Below are positions 42,701 to 53,378 of a stretch of DNA of 64,000 bases, one piece after another. Made by a program: the position numbers and the translations under genes. The DNA is from Nereocystis luetkeana (Eukaryota; Sar; Phaeophyceae; Laminariales; Laminariaceae): positions 12,529,580-12,593,579 of the forward strand of contig JARUPZ010000003.1 in assembly GCA_031213475.1 (NCBI GenBank), written 5' to 3'. Position 1 is the stretch's first letter. Every line of letters starts with the position of its first letter. Under the pieces are notes generated by a model. The model ran no database searches, was not told where the DNA came from, and saw only the letters and a list, made by a program, of their open reading frames with translations.

Positions 42701-45570
42701 CTCTTTGTTGCAAGTCCGCTCGGAGACCCCGGTCCGCCACCAACCGCTGTAGACCTATAGCCCGCCGTTCCTTGCTTACTCTCGTACGCCGATTCGGCGC
42801 AAAATCTTCCCAAGCGGCGAATAATTCCAACCATGAAAATGTGGCCAGATTCATGCCGCTCCGTTGGTGGTCTCCGTGCCGAGATGTTGCGGACGAGGCG
42901 CCGATCAGCTTGTAATATGTATCAGGATGTAATCAAGGCGATATCGGCCTTTGCCCCGGTTTGCAGATCGAAAAGTGTACGTTACTCCACGAGCGGGCGT
43001 GGCGAAAAACTTATTCAGGAGCGCAAGCTTGTTGTTTGTTTCCTGGAGGAGTAGTCTCTCTCCGCTATCGATATATTCGTCACGTCCGCATGCACCGAAC
43101 ACCTTACTGTCTGCACACCCGTTCTCTCGTTTGCCATCAGGACGAGGAGATGGTCCCCACCGGGGACCCCAGCTATGACGCTGTCGAGTGCATTCCAAAA
43201 GTGATCCCTCTCGTGGGTCGTAGCGCCTTCTGTAGGGGCATGGCCGACAACAAAACGATACACCATTTTATTTACCCACGAAATCGATGCGAACCTTCAT
43301 CAGTCTCGCACTGATGCACTCCACAACAAGACCGCCCTTTCCCACCTCTGACGCAGTAGACTCTCCGACAGATAGTCCCCCTCCATGAGTCTCTTTCCTT
43401 TTGAACTTGCTCCCGTCTTCCTCAGAGAAAAAAACAGTACACCCCACGGTCGTAAAAGTACTATTCCCATCACGTCTGGTATCATGAAGACCCACGACGC
43501 CACAGTCTAGCTCCAAGAAGAACTCAATGATGACCGCGCTGTGGCCGATGCCGTTCTTGCTGTTGAAGGCGAGCGCGTGAACATTGAAAATGCCCACTAC
43601 GAGTGCCGCAGCTCTGGACCTAGCCCTGGCACCTGAGCGTAGCTTCCGAGCTTCTCTCTGAGCCCTCCCGCGTTCCATCCGTTTCTTTTAGAGTTGCGTT
43701 TTTTTTCCCCTCCACTCTCCACTTTTCCCTAGCGGTGCGATTCTTCCGTTCCATGCTCCTTTTCCCGGCCCAGTTCGTGCCTAGATTCCAACGTGCTGGG
43801 GGTAGCAGTTCCAGCGCGCCTCGACGCCCATAATCTCCGATGACGCCGATTGGGGCGCTTACTCACGCGGGTCGTAGCCTCTCTTCTCCGTCCGCTACGA
43901 GTTCCACGCTTTCCGCGACGATGATGCGACACAGCTTTCGCAGGCATTACTGCCGCAGTGAAAACAGCCGTGAGGACATTTTCCGCCATGTCGCTAACCA
44001 TCACCGTCGGCTTGGTCATGCTGGAGCGCCAGTTCGCACACGAGTACGGCCAACGCCGCACTCCTCTGGGAGCTCTTGCACCTGTTGGGAGAACCGCAGG
44101 CCACAGCTCCTCCCCGGCCGAAGGACAGCCGCAGTATATACAGGAGGCCGTGGTCATCGCTGGATAGTACCTGGTATACAACTACCGTGCAGGTTGTCTC
44201 TTGGTTATGTTTGGGTCATTCACATGTGTTGGTATCGTCTTAGCTCTCCCTTGCCTCTTCAGGTGTTTCTGAGACGGGGGGGGCAAGTACTCCACTCGCA
44301 AGAGAGGCAAGCATTCCTTCCTCCAAGAGAACCAATAACAGCGACAGTAACGCCTCCCCAACAATATAGGGGAAACAGGGATACCATAGCATTAGGGATC
44401 CCTCACGAGCTTCCTGAAGCATCCGCCGAACGCCGAAACGTTCCGAAAAAGGAATATTTTTGGGGGAATTGCTAAGAAGAAGTTGTTTTCTGTTTGTTTC
44501 TACCTTCCACCAATGCATACACGTTGACGACAGTTACAAATATCCTGCTGAGCGGGTTCCTAGCGATAGCTACACCACCCCACCTGGTGTGCTCAAGGAG
44601 CCTTATCGAAGGATTTTTTGTCTTAAATTTAACAGATAAATCGGGAAAATGGGAACGAAGCCTAAAATGAGAACCAAGCCGTATCTCCAGAACCATGTGG
44701 TGTATCAGAGAACCAAAATGATCCTGCGAAACCCCTTGGCCAGCCCTGTGAGAGGAGCTCGTCAGAACGGTCATGCTCCATCTCGTGCCTTCGGGTGGGC
44801 GCAAAAAGCGATATACGCTGGCTCTATTGTGATTTCTCTAGATGCTGGCTACCGCGGCGATGCCGAGGACTTCCAGCCTGAGCGACAGCTCATTCGAAGG
44901 CTGCTGTACTGCCCCACAGGACTGTCAACTTTTTTTCTTGGAGTTGTACACAATTGGTTTGCTTTCTAAAAAAAAACGTCCGTTCTCATTTTTGGCTTCG
45001 TTCCCATTTTTCCGATTTATCTGTTATTTCCCGACTTATCATTGTTTTCCCCTGTTTTTCCTGTTTTTTGTCGGAAACAATATTACAACATGGAAAAAGA
45101 GAAAATAAAAATCTGATAAGACTAGCCCTAATAGCAGTTGTGTGTGAGTCACTCTCACCTTTACGCAGAAGGCCTGCAGAGATGAAGTCAAGTTCTTCGA
45201 GCCGGAGAGCGACCAAACCATCTCCGAAGGCAAAGACCTGCGCGCAGAAAAAAGAGTACATTGGATTATTCCTCGACATAATATGGGGGGTAACAAAAAC
45301 TCATATTCTCAAGTATATCGATATATCGCTTCGATATTCGACACAAATGCAAGAGCACGTATTATATCTATAGGGAGAGGAGAGCCTGGGTTTGGGAATG
45401 TGGTTGAGTGGGGACAGAGACGAGGTTGATTGTGGGCATTAGGTTCGGCACATATTAATAGACATATGATAGCATATATACGCCTCACCTCGTTTTCATT
45501 TTCCCAGCTCTCTCCTTTTCTACGGACATAGCCGCCGCTACCCGCAGCTGAAAGACGCTCAGCACCAGCC
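39511..45570 (-). CDS. TPRKB: TPRKB / CGI-121 (KEOPS/EKC subunit), 3' part of gene
   Basis: Three exons with matching phases give LSVFQLRVAAA, GKMKTRSLPSEMVWSLSGSK, NLTSSLQAFCVK, EVEDASLLVAAIGVDEEEF, and KKMYKITEEELAVSSLEDSV VMRMTVKDH. These follow human TPRKB step by step: FQILVAANKAV, GKMKTRTLSTEIIFNLS, NISEALKKFGI, DTSILIVYIE, and KIYKL...SIGTLLDAIICRMSTKDV. TPRKB/Cgi121 binds the Bud32/PRPK kinase in the complex that makes t6A37 on tRNAs. The first 60 or so residues, in an upstream exon that must end in phase 1, were not found to the right. A 26-residue Gly/Ser/Glu insertion precedes the last helix. The 5.4-kb intron 39781-45158 holds LINE-B, two piggyBac-like MITEs and a family-F element. 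Confidence 0.85.
40169..40219. mobile_element. piggyBac-like MITE, family B copy 2 (left half)
   Basis: TTAACGCTTTTAGGAATGCA, GCCCCGTTCTGGGGGCAA, then CTTGGAGC as in copy 1. It continues for a few bases after an inserted TACAGCAGTA (40220) and is then lost. Confidence 0.55.
40380..41090. repeat. Complex tandem repeat, unit about 125-170 bp
   Basis: Words GGTACAGCAGTATGGYATCT ATACTCG, TCGCCCTGAAGGCATGCTCT TGTGTACTTG and GCTCGTCGCGCGCTCGCATG recur in order three to four times; from 40985 it degrades to GGTATGGTA. No coding frame is kept. Confidence 0.65.
41300..41396. mobile_element. piggyBac-like MITE, family B copy 3 (complete)
   Basis: 97 bp including TTAA at both ends. Inverted repeats of about 35 bp share GCAGTCCCGTTWTGGGGAC. 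The right end, inverted, reads TTAACCCTGTTAGAACCGCA. Confidence 0.75.
42010..43690 (-). mobile_element. LINE-B, 5' half (endonuclease to RT start)
   Basis: Non-LTR remnant in the TPRKB intron, same strand as the gene. N-terminal APE-type endonuclease pieces: VVGIFNVHALAFNSKNGIGH, CGVVGLHDTRRDGN, then VVGHAPTEGATTHERDHFWN and LLVLMANERTG, where family members have DANARTG. Next a linker (42250-42830) and the RT opening WFHKVLNTKL... MANRKAVGSDGLPIELLK, which ends in a stop near 42013. The YADD palm and C-terminus are absent. At least three frame changes are visible. Confidence 0.8.
44631..45027. mobile_element. TIR element, family F copy 2 (complete)
   Basis: Ends TAACAGATAAATCGGGAAAA and inverted TAACAGATAAATCGGAAAAA, continuing GGGAACGAAGCC; TIR about 46 bp, element about 397 bp. 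No transposase. Nearly identical to 4957-5190, so recently active. Confidence 0.75.
45159..45237 (-). CDS. TPRKB: TPRKB middle exon
   Basis: 79 bases: (R)SLPSEMVWSLSGSKNLTSS, LQAFCVK. Acceptor ttctgcgcgcag, donor GTGAGA. Two other frames are open here, but only this one matches both neighbours in phase and in TPRKB alignment. Confidence 0.85.
45489..45570 (-). CDS. TPRKB: TPRKB exon with GKMKTR motif
   Basis: 82 bases: GLVLSVFQLRVAAAMSVEKE, RAGKMKT and two bases of Arg. Acceptor tatcgccctgggcag, donor GTGAGG. Needs one base from an upstream exon, so the internal ATG is not the start. Confidence 0.82.
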
Positions 45571-46609
45571 CTGCCCAGGGCGATAAGACAACGGGGTGCA
45601 AACGCGGGGGGGGTCGTCCTGGGCTCCCGTGCTCACACAGGTTTACAGTTGCCTTCTGCACGACTCCGTGGTCTGTGGCGCTGCGCCAGTAGATACAGAG
45701 TAGATGCATGAAGTAAATGCCTGCGCGCCCACAGCAGCAGCTGTAGCTACACGCGGCCACACAGGGACGCGTCTTGCTGACTGGCAGCTGTGGCCGAAGA
45801 GCTTGGCTACTGGGGTGTATGTTATAGGCACACTCGTCACTACAGCGGGCAGCAACAGGCCAAGGACAGCGAGTGTGATAGAAGCTAAATGTGAGCAAAA
45901 ACAACAGCAGTGTAATAACACTACCATTACCAGTAAGGTACCGGACAAGAATGCGTCGAGTGTGGAGTGTCTGCATTAGAGTTGTACCCCGTTTAGAAAA
46001 AATCCAGGCACTCGCGAGTAAAAGCTCTCTTTGCCAATACCTGTCACGGGTACGAGTAGCACTTTCGCACTCGCTAGTGTTTTCGGCCCGAGTATCCGCG
46101 AACTCGCCAGGAACGAGTACCTGGGTGCTTCACCCCCGGAAACCCCGGGAATGACAATGTTTCATCCCCTGAACCACATCCCCTGTGTAGTATATCGTAA
46201 ATCTGCAGGAAACCCGTTCATGGTGGGTTTTAAAGCTTGCCGGCCTTACTTTTCGCATGGAGTTTTCTTGTTTCTGTATCGAAGGATTTGATGTGCTTCC
46301 GCCTTCCGCCTACGTAGCATCAGGCTACAGCAGATGCTTTATTTTTGGTTTCAATGACTCCCACCCGGTTTCCCGTTCGCCTCATTTTCTTGTTTTGGGG
46401 GCTTTCCCGCTGTTTTTTCACTCTGTGTTGGCATGCTTGATTTTTGCCTGATTCACGTAGACTGTTTTCGGAACGTTCCTCTCGGCAAAAAATCCCACCC
46501 TTTTTGTCTTTGTTATTTCTCTGGTACGTTCGTACGCTGTCACATTCGCGTTCTTGATTTTCGCGTGATTTTTTTTTCTCGTTTTCGGAATGTTCCCCCC
46601 GGCAGCACC

Positions 46610-46880
46610 GTACAACACTTAAGATAACACACCCCCTTTGACGATTTTCAAAGCTGGGTTTCCCGGAAATGGGGAGGGCGTACTGAATACGATGAGCAAT
46701 ACGCCTATGCAACCTTCTCGACGAAATATTCTCAGAGCCGCCATTTTCGTTGTGTGTGGCTGCCGTTCCATGTTTTGGGGGAAGCCGGGCCTGAAATTCG
46801 TCCCAAGGGTGTGTTATATTATCACCCAGCGTGATACGTCACTAATATCGGTGTGTTATCTTATCACCCAGGGTGATGGT
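46610..46880 (+). mobile_element. Family-C TIR element, copy 5
   Basis: GATAACACACCCCCTTTGAC at the left, GCTGGGTTTCCCGGAAATGG, CCTTCTCGACGAAATATTCT, and GGGTGTGTTATATTATCACC at the right, followed by a second solo end (GGTGTGTTATCTTATCACCC). Confidence 0.65.
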
Positions 46881-47757
46881 GCTATCATTACAGAGGGGCA
46901 TGTTGATAGTGACCAGGACCCATCATATACAAAAAAAAAAACTATACGAAATATTGTTCCTCGATGAAATGCATTCGAGCGATGTTCTCAGTTTGCTTGT
47001 TTTTTTTTTTGTGAAGTCGCAGTTGGAGCTGGTGGGAGTGTGGAGAGAGACCAGTCGACACGGGCACAGACGGCACCCCAACAGGCGGGGTTTGGCTCAG
47101 ACTAAGCGTCTGTTTTTTTTTCCTTGGAAAACCAAGAACAAAAAGGCTCGCGCTTCGCGCTCGCGCGCCTCATTGTGAAATGCGGTTACTATATTACGGG
47201 ACAGAGTGGTATGCCAGTACAGCAGTACGATAGCACGGCGGGAGCAGGACGCCCCGCCCCCCAGCAGCCATCAATAGGTTGTGGTTTGCCTGGTCCATAC
47301 GGCGGTAGTGCATACGGGAAAGCACGTCTGCCGATATCTGTACATCGCAGAATGTCCCCCCTCGCCTCTAAGAAAAGCCCACGGCTCACGGCTCCGGTTC
47401 TGCCCGACGATGGAAGCCGGAAGCCTGCCCGTCAATACGCACAGGAAGACGCACTACTTTTACGAAGCATGTTATCATATCGTCATGTAGAGTCCAGGCG
47501 GTGGTGGATCAGTAGGTACAGCTTGCGAGAAATAACATTGAGCAGGTACTCGTATTCATTTTCTGAAATCGGGGAGACGAAAAATACGACGGTAACACAG
47601 TGATCGACAGACGATTAGAGACAGAACATACATATCTGTGCCACACAGAGGATTGGAAAGCAAAAACGAGCTATTTTTCGTCTTGAAGTTGATGCGAACT
47701 AGACTTTTTCGTGCTGCTAGTGGTACGGATGATGCACCAGACTCTTTCACAGCCTAC

Positions 47758-47900
47758 TATTACGAGGGACCATAGTTAATAGGACCCATGGTATACACAA
47801 AAACCTACCATATATATTTACTCATTTTTGCTCACAATATTAATATTTGGTCCTTCACAATATTAATATTTGGTCCTTTTTACTATGGTCCCCCGTAATA
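47758..47900. mobile_element. TA-flanked MITE, family A copy 7
   Basis: TTACGAGGGACCATAGTTAA and CTATGGTCCCCCGTAA ends. Longer than the norm because CACAATATTAATATTTGGTC is present twice, each with TATTAATA where other copies have TA. Confidence 0.85.
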
Positions 47901-49142
47901 TTATACTAGAAGAGTGGGAATAAAAAGTATACGAACATTCCAGTATTTTTACTATTTAATAAGCATATTTGGTCCTTAATGATGTGTTCCCTCATCATAC
48001 AGTGTTTTTCTTGGTGCGTATGATATTATAAGCTATCTCTTGGCATGCTTGATTGTTGCCTGTGATTTACGTAAATCGTTATCGGAACGCCCTTGTGGGC
48101 AGGAGGTGCCTTGTTTTCAACACATTATATCAATACGTATCATACAGCAGTATGGGTTGCTTTACTTTCTCGTAAGGTCACAGCAACAGGGTAGCACTAG
48201 TAGTACTAATGGTCACATTACATTTACCTTGTTTTTATGGATTTTTCGTACGGGGTTTCCCATTCCCCACGTTTTTAATGTCTTTAACAAAATGTGCATT
48301 GTGGATGTGGATTCAGTAGTCAGTATCATCAATCGACAACGTGCCAACAAGCGCGATGACTGTTGTTTTCACTTGAACCACGGCTAGCTTGAGAGACCTG
48401 GCTAAGCGACACAGCATGGCGCGCGACGTGGATCACGCGCACAAAGTTCGCTCTCTATCTTACTATCATGGCTGATCCGTCAGCTTTGACACACGAACAC
48501 GCATATTATACGTATACCTGCTACTACTGTAGTATGATACTGGTAGGGCGGACTTTAATATTATTTAATAGCTACATGTGGAGGACAGGGTACGTAGATA
48601 CCGTCAATCTCCGATCACAAATGCCAACCATCAAGATACCTTCACAAGATACCTTAACCAACGTCCGGTCTATAAGATCCGCCATCACCGATGGACCTTC
48701 ATAATGGTTGACGTTCGGGCCATGAAGTCCGAACGCGCCAGGGAGAAAAGAGTCCTTTGGAGAAGGACCCGCACCCTCACAATTTCTACAAACTCTCTCC
48801 TTGCGAGACGCGAGGGAGGCTTGTGGAGGCACCTCCTTGCCACATATCACGAAAGAAAACGTGCACGTCGGGGCCTCGGCCAACCCCGTCCACGGCGAAG
48901 GCTAGGCCGACACCACCAACGGAGGCACCCTCCATATGCATGTACGTCATGGCCTGTTTTTTAATATGGAGTACCAGGGTATGATAAATCATTGCGACAA
49001 ACCGTCCTGTCGAATGCTGTACACGTCGCGTTACCAACCCTTCGTTGCAATAAATGAGCTCGAACAAGGTCCCGGGTACACGGGTACTCGTTTAGACGGG
49101 TACTCGCGTGGTACATATAGCGTAGTCCGAGGTCCGAGATAC

Positions 49143-49203
49143 TGTTGTAACATCGCGTCGTACGTTAATTCGTATATAGTTGGGGATCAATGAGGCCTCC
49201 TGC
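49143..49203. repeat. 60-bp direct repeat, left member
   Basis: TTGTAACATCGCGTCGTACG TTAATTCGTATATAGTTGGG, repeated at 49538-49598 with a few changes. The intervening 330 bp shows no coding or TIR structure. Confidence 0.7.
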
Positions 49204-49537
49204 GGCGACCAGCCGGGGACTGTCTCTCACCCAGGGTTACTTCTCCCGCGTTGGTTGTCTGGCAATCAACGCGGCACCTCGTCGCAAGAGAGCAGGTGTA
49301 CCCCGGTAAAATAAACACTAACAGAACTGATCTCGTTGTCGACGGTAAACCTCGCTACCAACGATGGGCGGGCCGGATGATCTGTTTCCCAGCCTCTTTT
49401 CTACTTTGTCGTGCTGTTGTAGAGCTGCGATATCGCTCACGGAGTGATACTCAATCACTGTCTCCCCATACAACAATGAGGCTTTCCCGAAAAGGGGTCC
49501 ACCCTGCTGGCGCCCCCTCTTTTCTGCTCCAGATGAA

Positions 49538-49598
49538 TGTTGTAACATCGCGTCGTACGTTAATTCGTACCTAGTTTGGGATCAATGAGGCGTCCTTC
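49538..49598. repeat. 60-bp direct repeat, right member
   Basis: TTGTAACATCGCGTCGTACG TTAATTCGTACCTAGTTTGG, then GATCAATGAGGC as in the left member. Confidence 0.7.
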
Positions 49599-50639
49599 TG
49601 CTGCGGCATGAGATCACACCCAAACTTGTTGACCCTTCTCTTAACTCAATGTCGTCGCTCGTTTCATGCGTACCTGGTACCCCTGGCATTATTTTTGCGG
49701 GTGCCTTCTATTCCTTGTTGTCCCCAAACTCGTAACCTAGTTGATTAGGGGTTATGCTACCGTTGGTTGTCCCGTGGGAACGTCGTGTACGATTTTCCAT
49801 GCCCCTCCGACGGTGATACGGCGCTGGGGTATGCGATTGCGGTGTGATGCACCCGGAAAGCGAATACCAGCGGTTACCCCCCCCCCCCCACCCCAGATTT
49901 GGCGAGAATGTACTCGTGGCCCCACGAGGACTCGCAGGGGTACAACTGCTATAGTCTGCAAGTTCGAGGTACATTCAACGGATAGGAGGTATATCTGAGA
50001 GCCGAATACCACCGATGAAGTGCAACTCACGCTACGTTTCTGAGGTATGTAGGGTTTGCCGAGGTCAGCCCTCCTGCCTGAGACCGAACCAACAGACCGG
50101 CAGTGCTACAGCAAAGCGCAACGCTATGCCAGTGTGTGCCTGCTGTTTACTCTGTGTACTTTCCTTGAATTTACGACTTGCCTGCATCCAGCAGAGAGAC
50201 CCGAGCCAAGTGCTTGCTTTTCAGCAATGTTGCGTTTTTCACGTTTTTGTACAGTGCCAACGTCAGCATCACCTCTGGATAACCATCTACGACGAATTTC
50301 TCCATGGTAACACTAGGCTTGGCTCTGCTTCACTGCTGGTTCAGGCTTCTGGCTTCCGGGCCGGGTTCCGCGCTCGACACTCGATGCTAGGCCCCTGATA
50401 ACAAAAGCAAACTTTTTCGAGTGGAAAACTGCGAACCGGCATTATTTATACCGCGTGCTTGATGCTTGCTGCTTGGGGAGCATCAGCATCATACCGTGCA
50501 CTTGCTCAGAGTGCATCTCGTAGTTCGTAGTACATGCACATATATACGAGGAGAGTGTACGTGCTAGCTCCATTGCTGCAGAGCTAGACCTATCACCCAG
50601 TAACGCGTAGCCAGTTCCTGGCGGCGAGACTCGTTGCGC

Positions 50640-50774
50640 ATGGCAGACGAGCAGCCAGGCCACATCAACAGGGATGTGCGTGATATCACGAACGTCCCGC
50701 AAGCGGAGGATCTGGTGAGGAACAACGTAGGATCGACAGTCAGGGACAATTCGAATTTCAAGGCCGTCTCCGAG
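50640..50774 (+). CDS. Candidate first exon, unknown protein
   Basis: ATG then MADEQPGHINRDVRDITNVP, QAEDLVRNNVGSTVRDNSNF, KAVSE and a GTACGG donor, phase 0, 45 codons. The other strand is open too, which weakens the call. No family recognised. Confidence 0.35.
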
Positions 50775-51484
50775 GTACGGGTGGTCGCACCAGGCATGCG
50801 TTTTGAGCAGCAAGCCGCAGCGTGATTGGGGGCCGGCAGCATACCGTGCTACTCATTCCAGTCTAAAGAGAGAGAGAACCTTCGCAGGATCCTGGCAGTA
50901 AAAGCTCAACCGTGTCGAAGATGTATCTATCGGTTGGGATTTTTAGCATGGGGGTCTATGAGAGCCACACACTCTAATAAGCGAATTGCAAACAATACTC
51001 CCGAGCGTACGACGGCAGTCTGGTCTGTAGTCGGGGCAAAGGCACTTGCTACTTGTATTAGCGACCGGAAGAGTCTGCCATATCTGCACATATCTGGCAC
51101 ATCGTTCCGCTGCTTCGATACAGTATGGGCCCAAAACCAGAAGCACCACATCTGGAGCAAAAGGCTTGAAGAACGGAACGGAGAAGATGGTCCTAAAATT
51201 GAGATTCAAACTGGCAACTTGCAGAAGCCAAGAGCTCCATGCTCCATCCAGGGCACCCGGACGCCGCATGCATGTACTTACGTACTTACATAGCTGATAC
51301 TACAGGTAGGGTACATCTTTAGATATGTACGAAAGAGAAAAATGAACATCAATCAAAAACGAAATAATATTGGAAGGTTGTGTTTCGTAGGCAATGTACG
51401 CACTTAGATATACCCGGGTAAAATACCCGGGTATGTACCTGACCTAACCACTTAAGGTAGGGCCATACCTAAGTAATGAATAAT

Positions 51485-51890
51485 CTTTTCTGAAGCAGCG
51501 TTCGGCCATATCTGTAAGGCACGCCTGAAGGAAAGGGTAAGCTTTTCTGAAACAGCGTGTCTGGACGCTCTCTTCGTGCCTATCTTGCCTATCTGTCGCG
51601 AGAAACTCCAAACGTCATAAAAGGCACTCAAACGTATCGCCGTTGGGTGGGAACTCCCAAAATTAAGAGAAGGGGCATTACGTTTTTTTGCGTTTTCTTC
51701 TGAAGCCCACATATTTTATAGCCCCATTCCTTTGAGGCATGCCCGAAAGAATGCCTGAATCACCTTTTCTGAAACAGCGTGCCTGACTGCCTTTTTCGTG
51801 CTCATCTTGCCTATCTTTCGCGACGCACTGCAAACGACAAAAAAGGCACTCAAAAGTATCGCCGTTACGAAGGTACTATTTTTTCTGCGT
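51485..51890. repeat. Tandem repeat, unit about 250 bp, two copies
   Basis: CTTTTCTGAAACAGCGTGTC, CATCTTGCCTATCT.TCGCGA and AAAAGGCACTCAAA.GTATCG recur at about 51545-51650 and 51760-51870. Confidence 0.65.
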
Positions 51891-52088
51891 TTGGGTTGTT
51901 GGGGAGATGGCCATTTATAAAATACTTGAATTTAGTATAGGATGTGCCCTGGCGGGTCCATCAGGTTTCAGGCACGTCAAAGTCATTATTCCAGGCACGT
52001 TTCAGGCTCGTTTTGGCCTTTCAGGCGTTTGCCTATTATATATAGTTCCTATGTAAAAAATCGCCTGCGGCGCGCCTATCTCCATGTG

Positions 52089-52500
52089 CTAGAACGCTAT
52101 ACTTACGTACGTTGAGTGCGACCTCAGATCCTTACCTAGATTTAGCTACGATTGGTGCAACCTCCGACACTTCCCTGAGTTTTACCTACTGTAACTTTAG
52201 ATACGACCTTCGATGTTTACCTAAGTTTTACCTAACGTTAGGTACGACCCCTGATACTTACCTAAGCTTTAGCTATGACCTCCGGTACTTACCTAAGCTT
52301 TAGTTAGCGTTAGGTACGACCTCCGATACTTACCCAAGTTTTACCTACGACCTCCAATACTTACCTACCAGGTAACAGGTAAGTTTTAGGAACGTTAGGT
52401 ACGTTAGATACGACGCTCGATGCTTCGATTCCACCTCCGATCCTTACCGAACTAAGTTTAGGTTCGAGCTCGGATACACATCTAAGTTCAGGTACGGCCT
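52089..52500. repeat. GTACGACCTCCGATACTTAC array, part 1
   Basis: Units of 35-40 bp: TACGACCTCCGATACTTACC, TAAGTTTTACCTACGTTAGG. About ten degenerate copies. Confidence 0.8.
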
Positions 52501-52844
52501 CAAACATCTTCTCCGAAGTGTGGTTTATGTCTGGTAGTCACGTACTGACTCGGATATTTCATATCTGGTCTACGTATCGCGTTTCAAATTCCTACTCTTG
52601 ACGTAACCTCCAGAACGATTCAGATATTGGTACGTCACGCCAGGCACGCATTGGCATACTTCCCTCCGCCTTGAGACACCTGCCGCACACAGCCCTAACT
52701 ACCTCACAGGTAGAGAGTAGGGTCGTGGACAATGAGTGACAGTATTTGATGGAGACCATGAGGGCCCACAACCTGCATCGAGCGAGGAGGGCAGAGCACA
52801 GAACACGCCAGGGGTCGAGGTGGTCAAGGTCGTGCCCCCGACAG

Positions 52845-52931
52845 GGCGCCGGTGTGATCACGCCAAAGCGTGTTTACCAGATTAAGGGAGGCGCACAGAC
52901 GGTGTACTTCGTGCCGAGCGAGATCGCAAAG
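52845..52931 (+). CDS. Candidate exon, unknown protein
   Basis: Acceptor tcgtgcccccgacag, then GAGVITPKRVYQIKGGAQTV, YFVPSEIAK and a GTCATT donor (weak), phase 0, 29 codons. Reads like a folded domain but matches nothing I recognise. Confidence 0.35.
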
Positions 52932-53129
52932 GTCATTGTTATCGGACAGAAGGAACCCATAAGGCGTCGTTCATGTACTCTGTATGAGTATACCGCGTGC
53001 CGGCTGACCGGAGCGGTCTCAACGCCATGTATAGTAGTAATATGGTTTCAACAGTAAGCGCCGCTGTGCAAAGACCGCATTCCCCTGCGCAAGGAAATAG
53101 TGTGCATATGAACAACGTGAACAACCAAG

Positions 53130-53322
53130 ACCTAACTTTGAGTACGACCTCCGACGCTTATCCAAGTTTAGGTACGACCTCCGACGCTTGCCTAACTCCG
53201 ATGCTTCCCTAACTTTAGGTACGACCTCCGATACTTGCCTAAGTTTTAGGTGAGTTAGGTACGAGCCCCGATGCTTGCCCAAGTAGTAGGTACGTTAGGT
53301 ACGACTTCCGATACTTGCCTAC
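53130..53322. repeat. GTACGACCTCCGATACTTAC array, part 2
   Basis: Same unit as 52089-52500; about six copies ending at the donor of the minus-strand exon candidate 53323-53378. Confidence 0.75.
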
Positions 53323-53378
53323 CCGCCAGTGCTCGCTGATACCCACGACGGCGCCGAGCTCGCCCGCGTTGCCGTCCT
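53323..53378 (-). CDS. Candidate internal exon, unknown protein
   Basis: The acceptor has an excellent tract (T/C run and GTGTGTGTG before cgtgcacccag); donor GTAGGC. After two bases it reads DGNAGELGAVVGISEHWR, phase 0 out. GC-rich in an AT-rich setting. The rest of the gene was not found. Confidence 0.45.

Larger units (their letters stand above)
45571..50639. other. Mostly noncoding; missing TPRKB 5' exon expected
   Basis: Contains a family-C element (46610-46880), a family-A MITE (47758-47900) and a 60-bp direct repeat pair. The N-terminal TPRKB exon (LF..V.N...LR type) was searched for by eye on the minus strand and not recognised. Confidence 0.4.

Noticed and set aside
47420-47490. Short plus-strand frame with THYFYEACYHI, faintly like exportin-1 HTFYEAVGYMI
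   Set aside because: Eleven residues only, no proper donor and no neighbouring exportin exons.
48572-48883. Minus-strand frame with NVNHYEGPSVMADLIDRTLVK as the missing TPRKB 5' exon
   Set aside because: No TPRKB N-terminal pattern and its exit phase is 0, where phase 1 is required.
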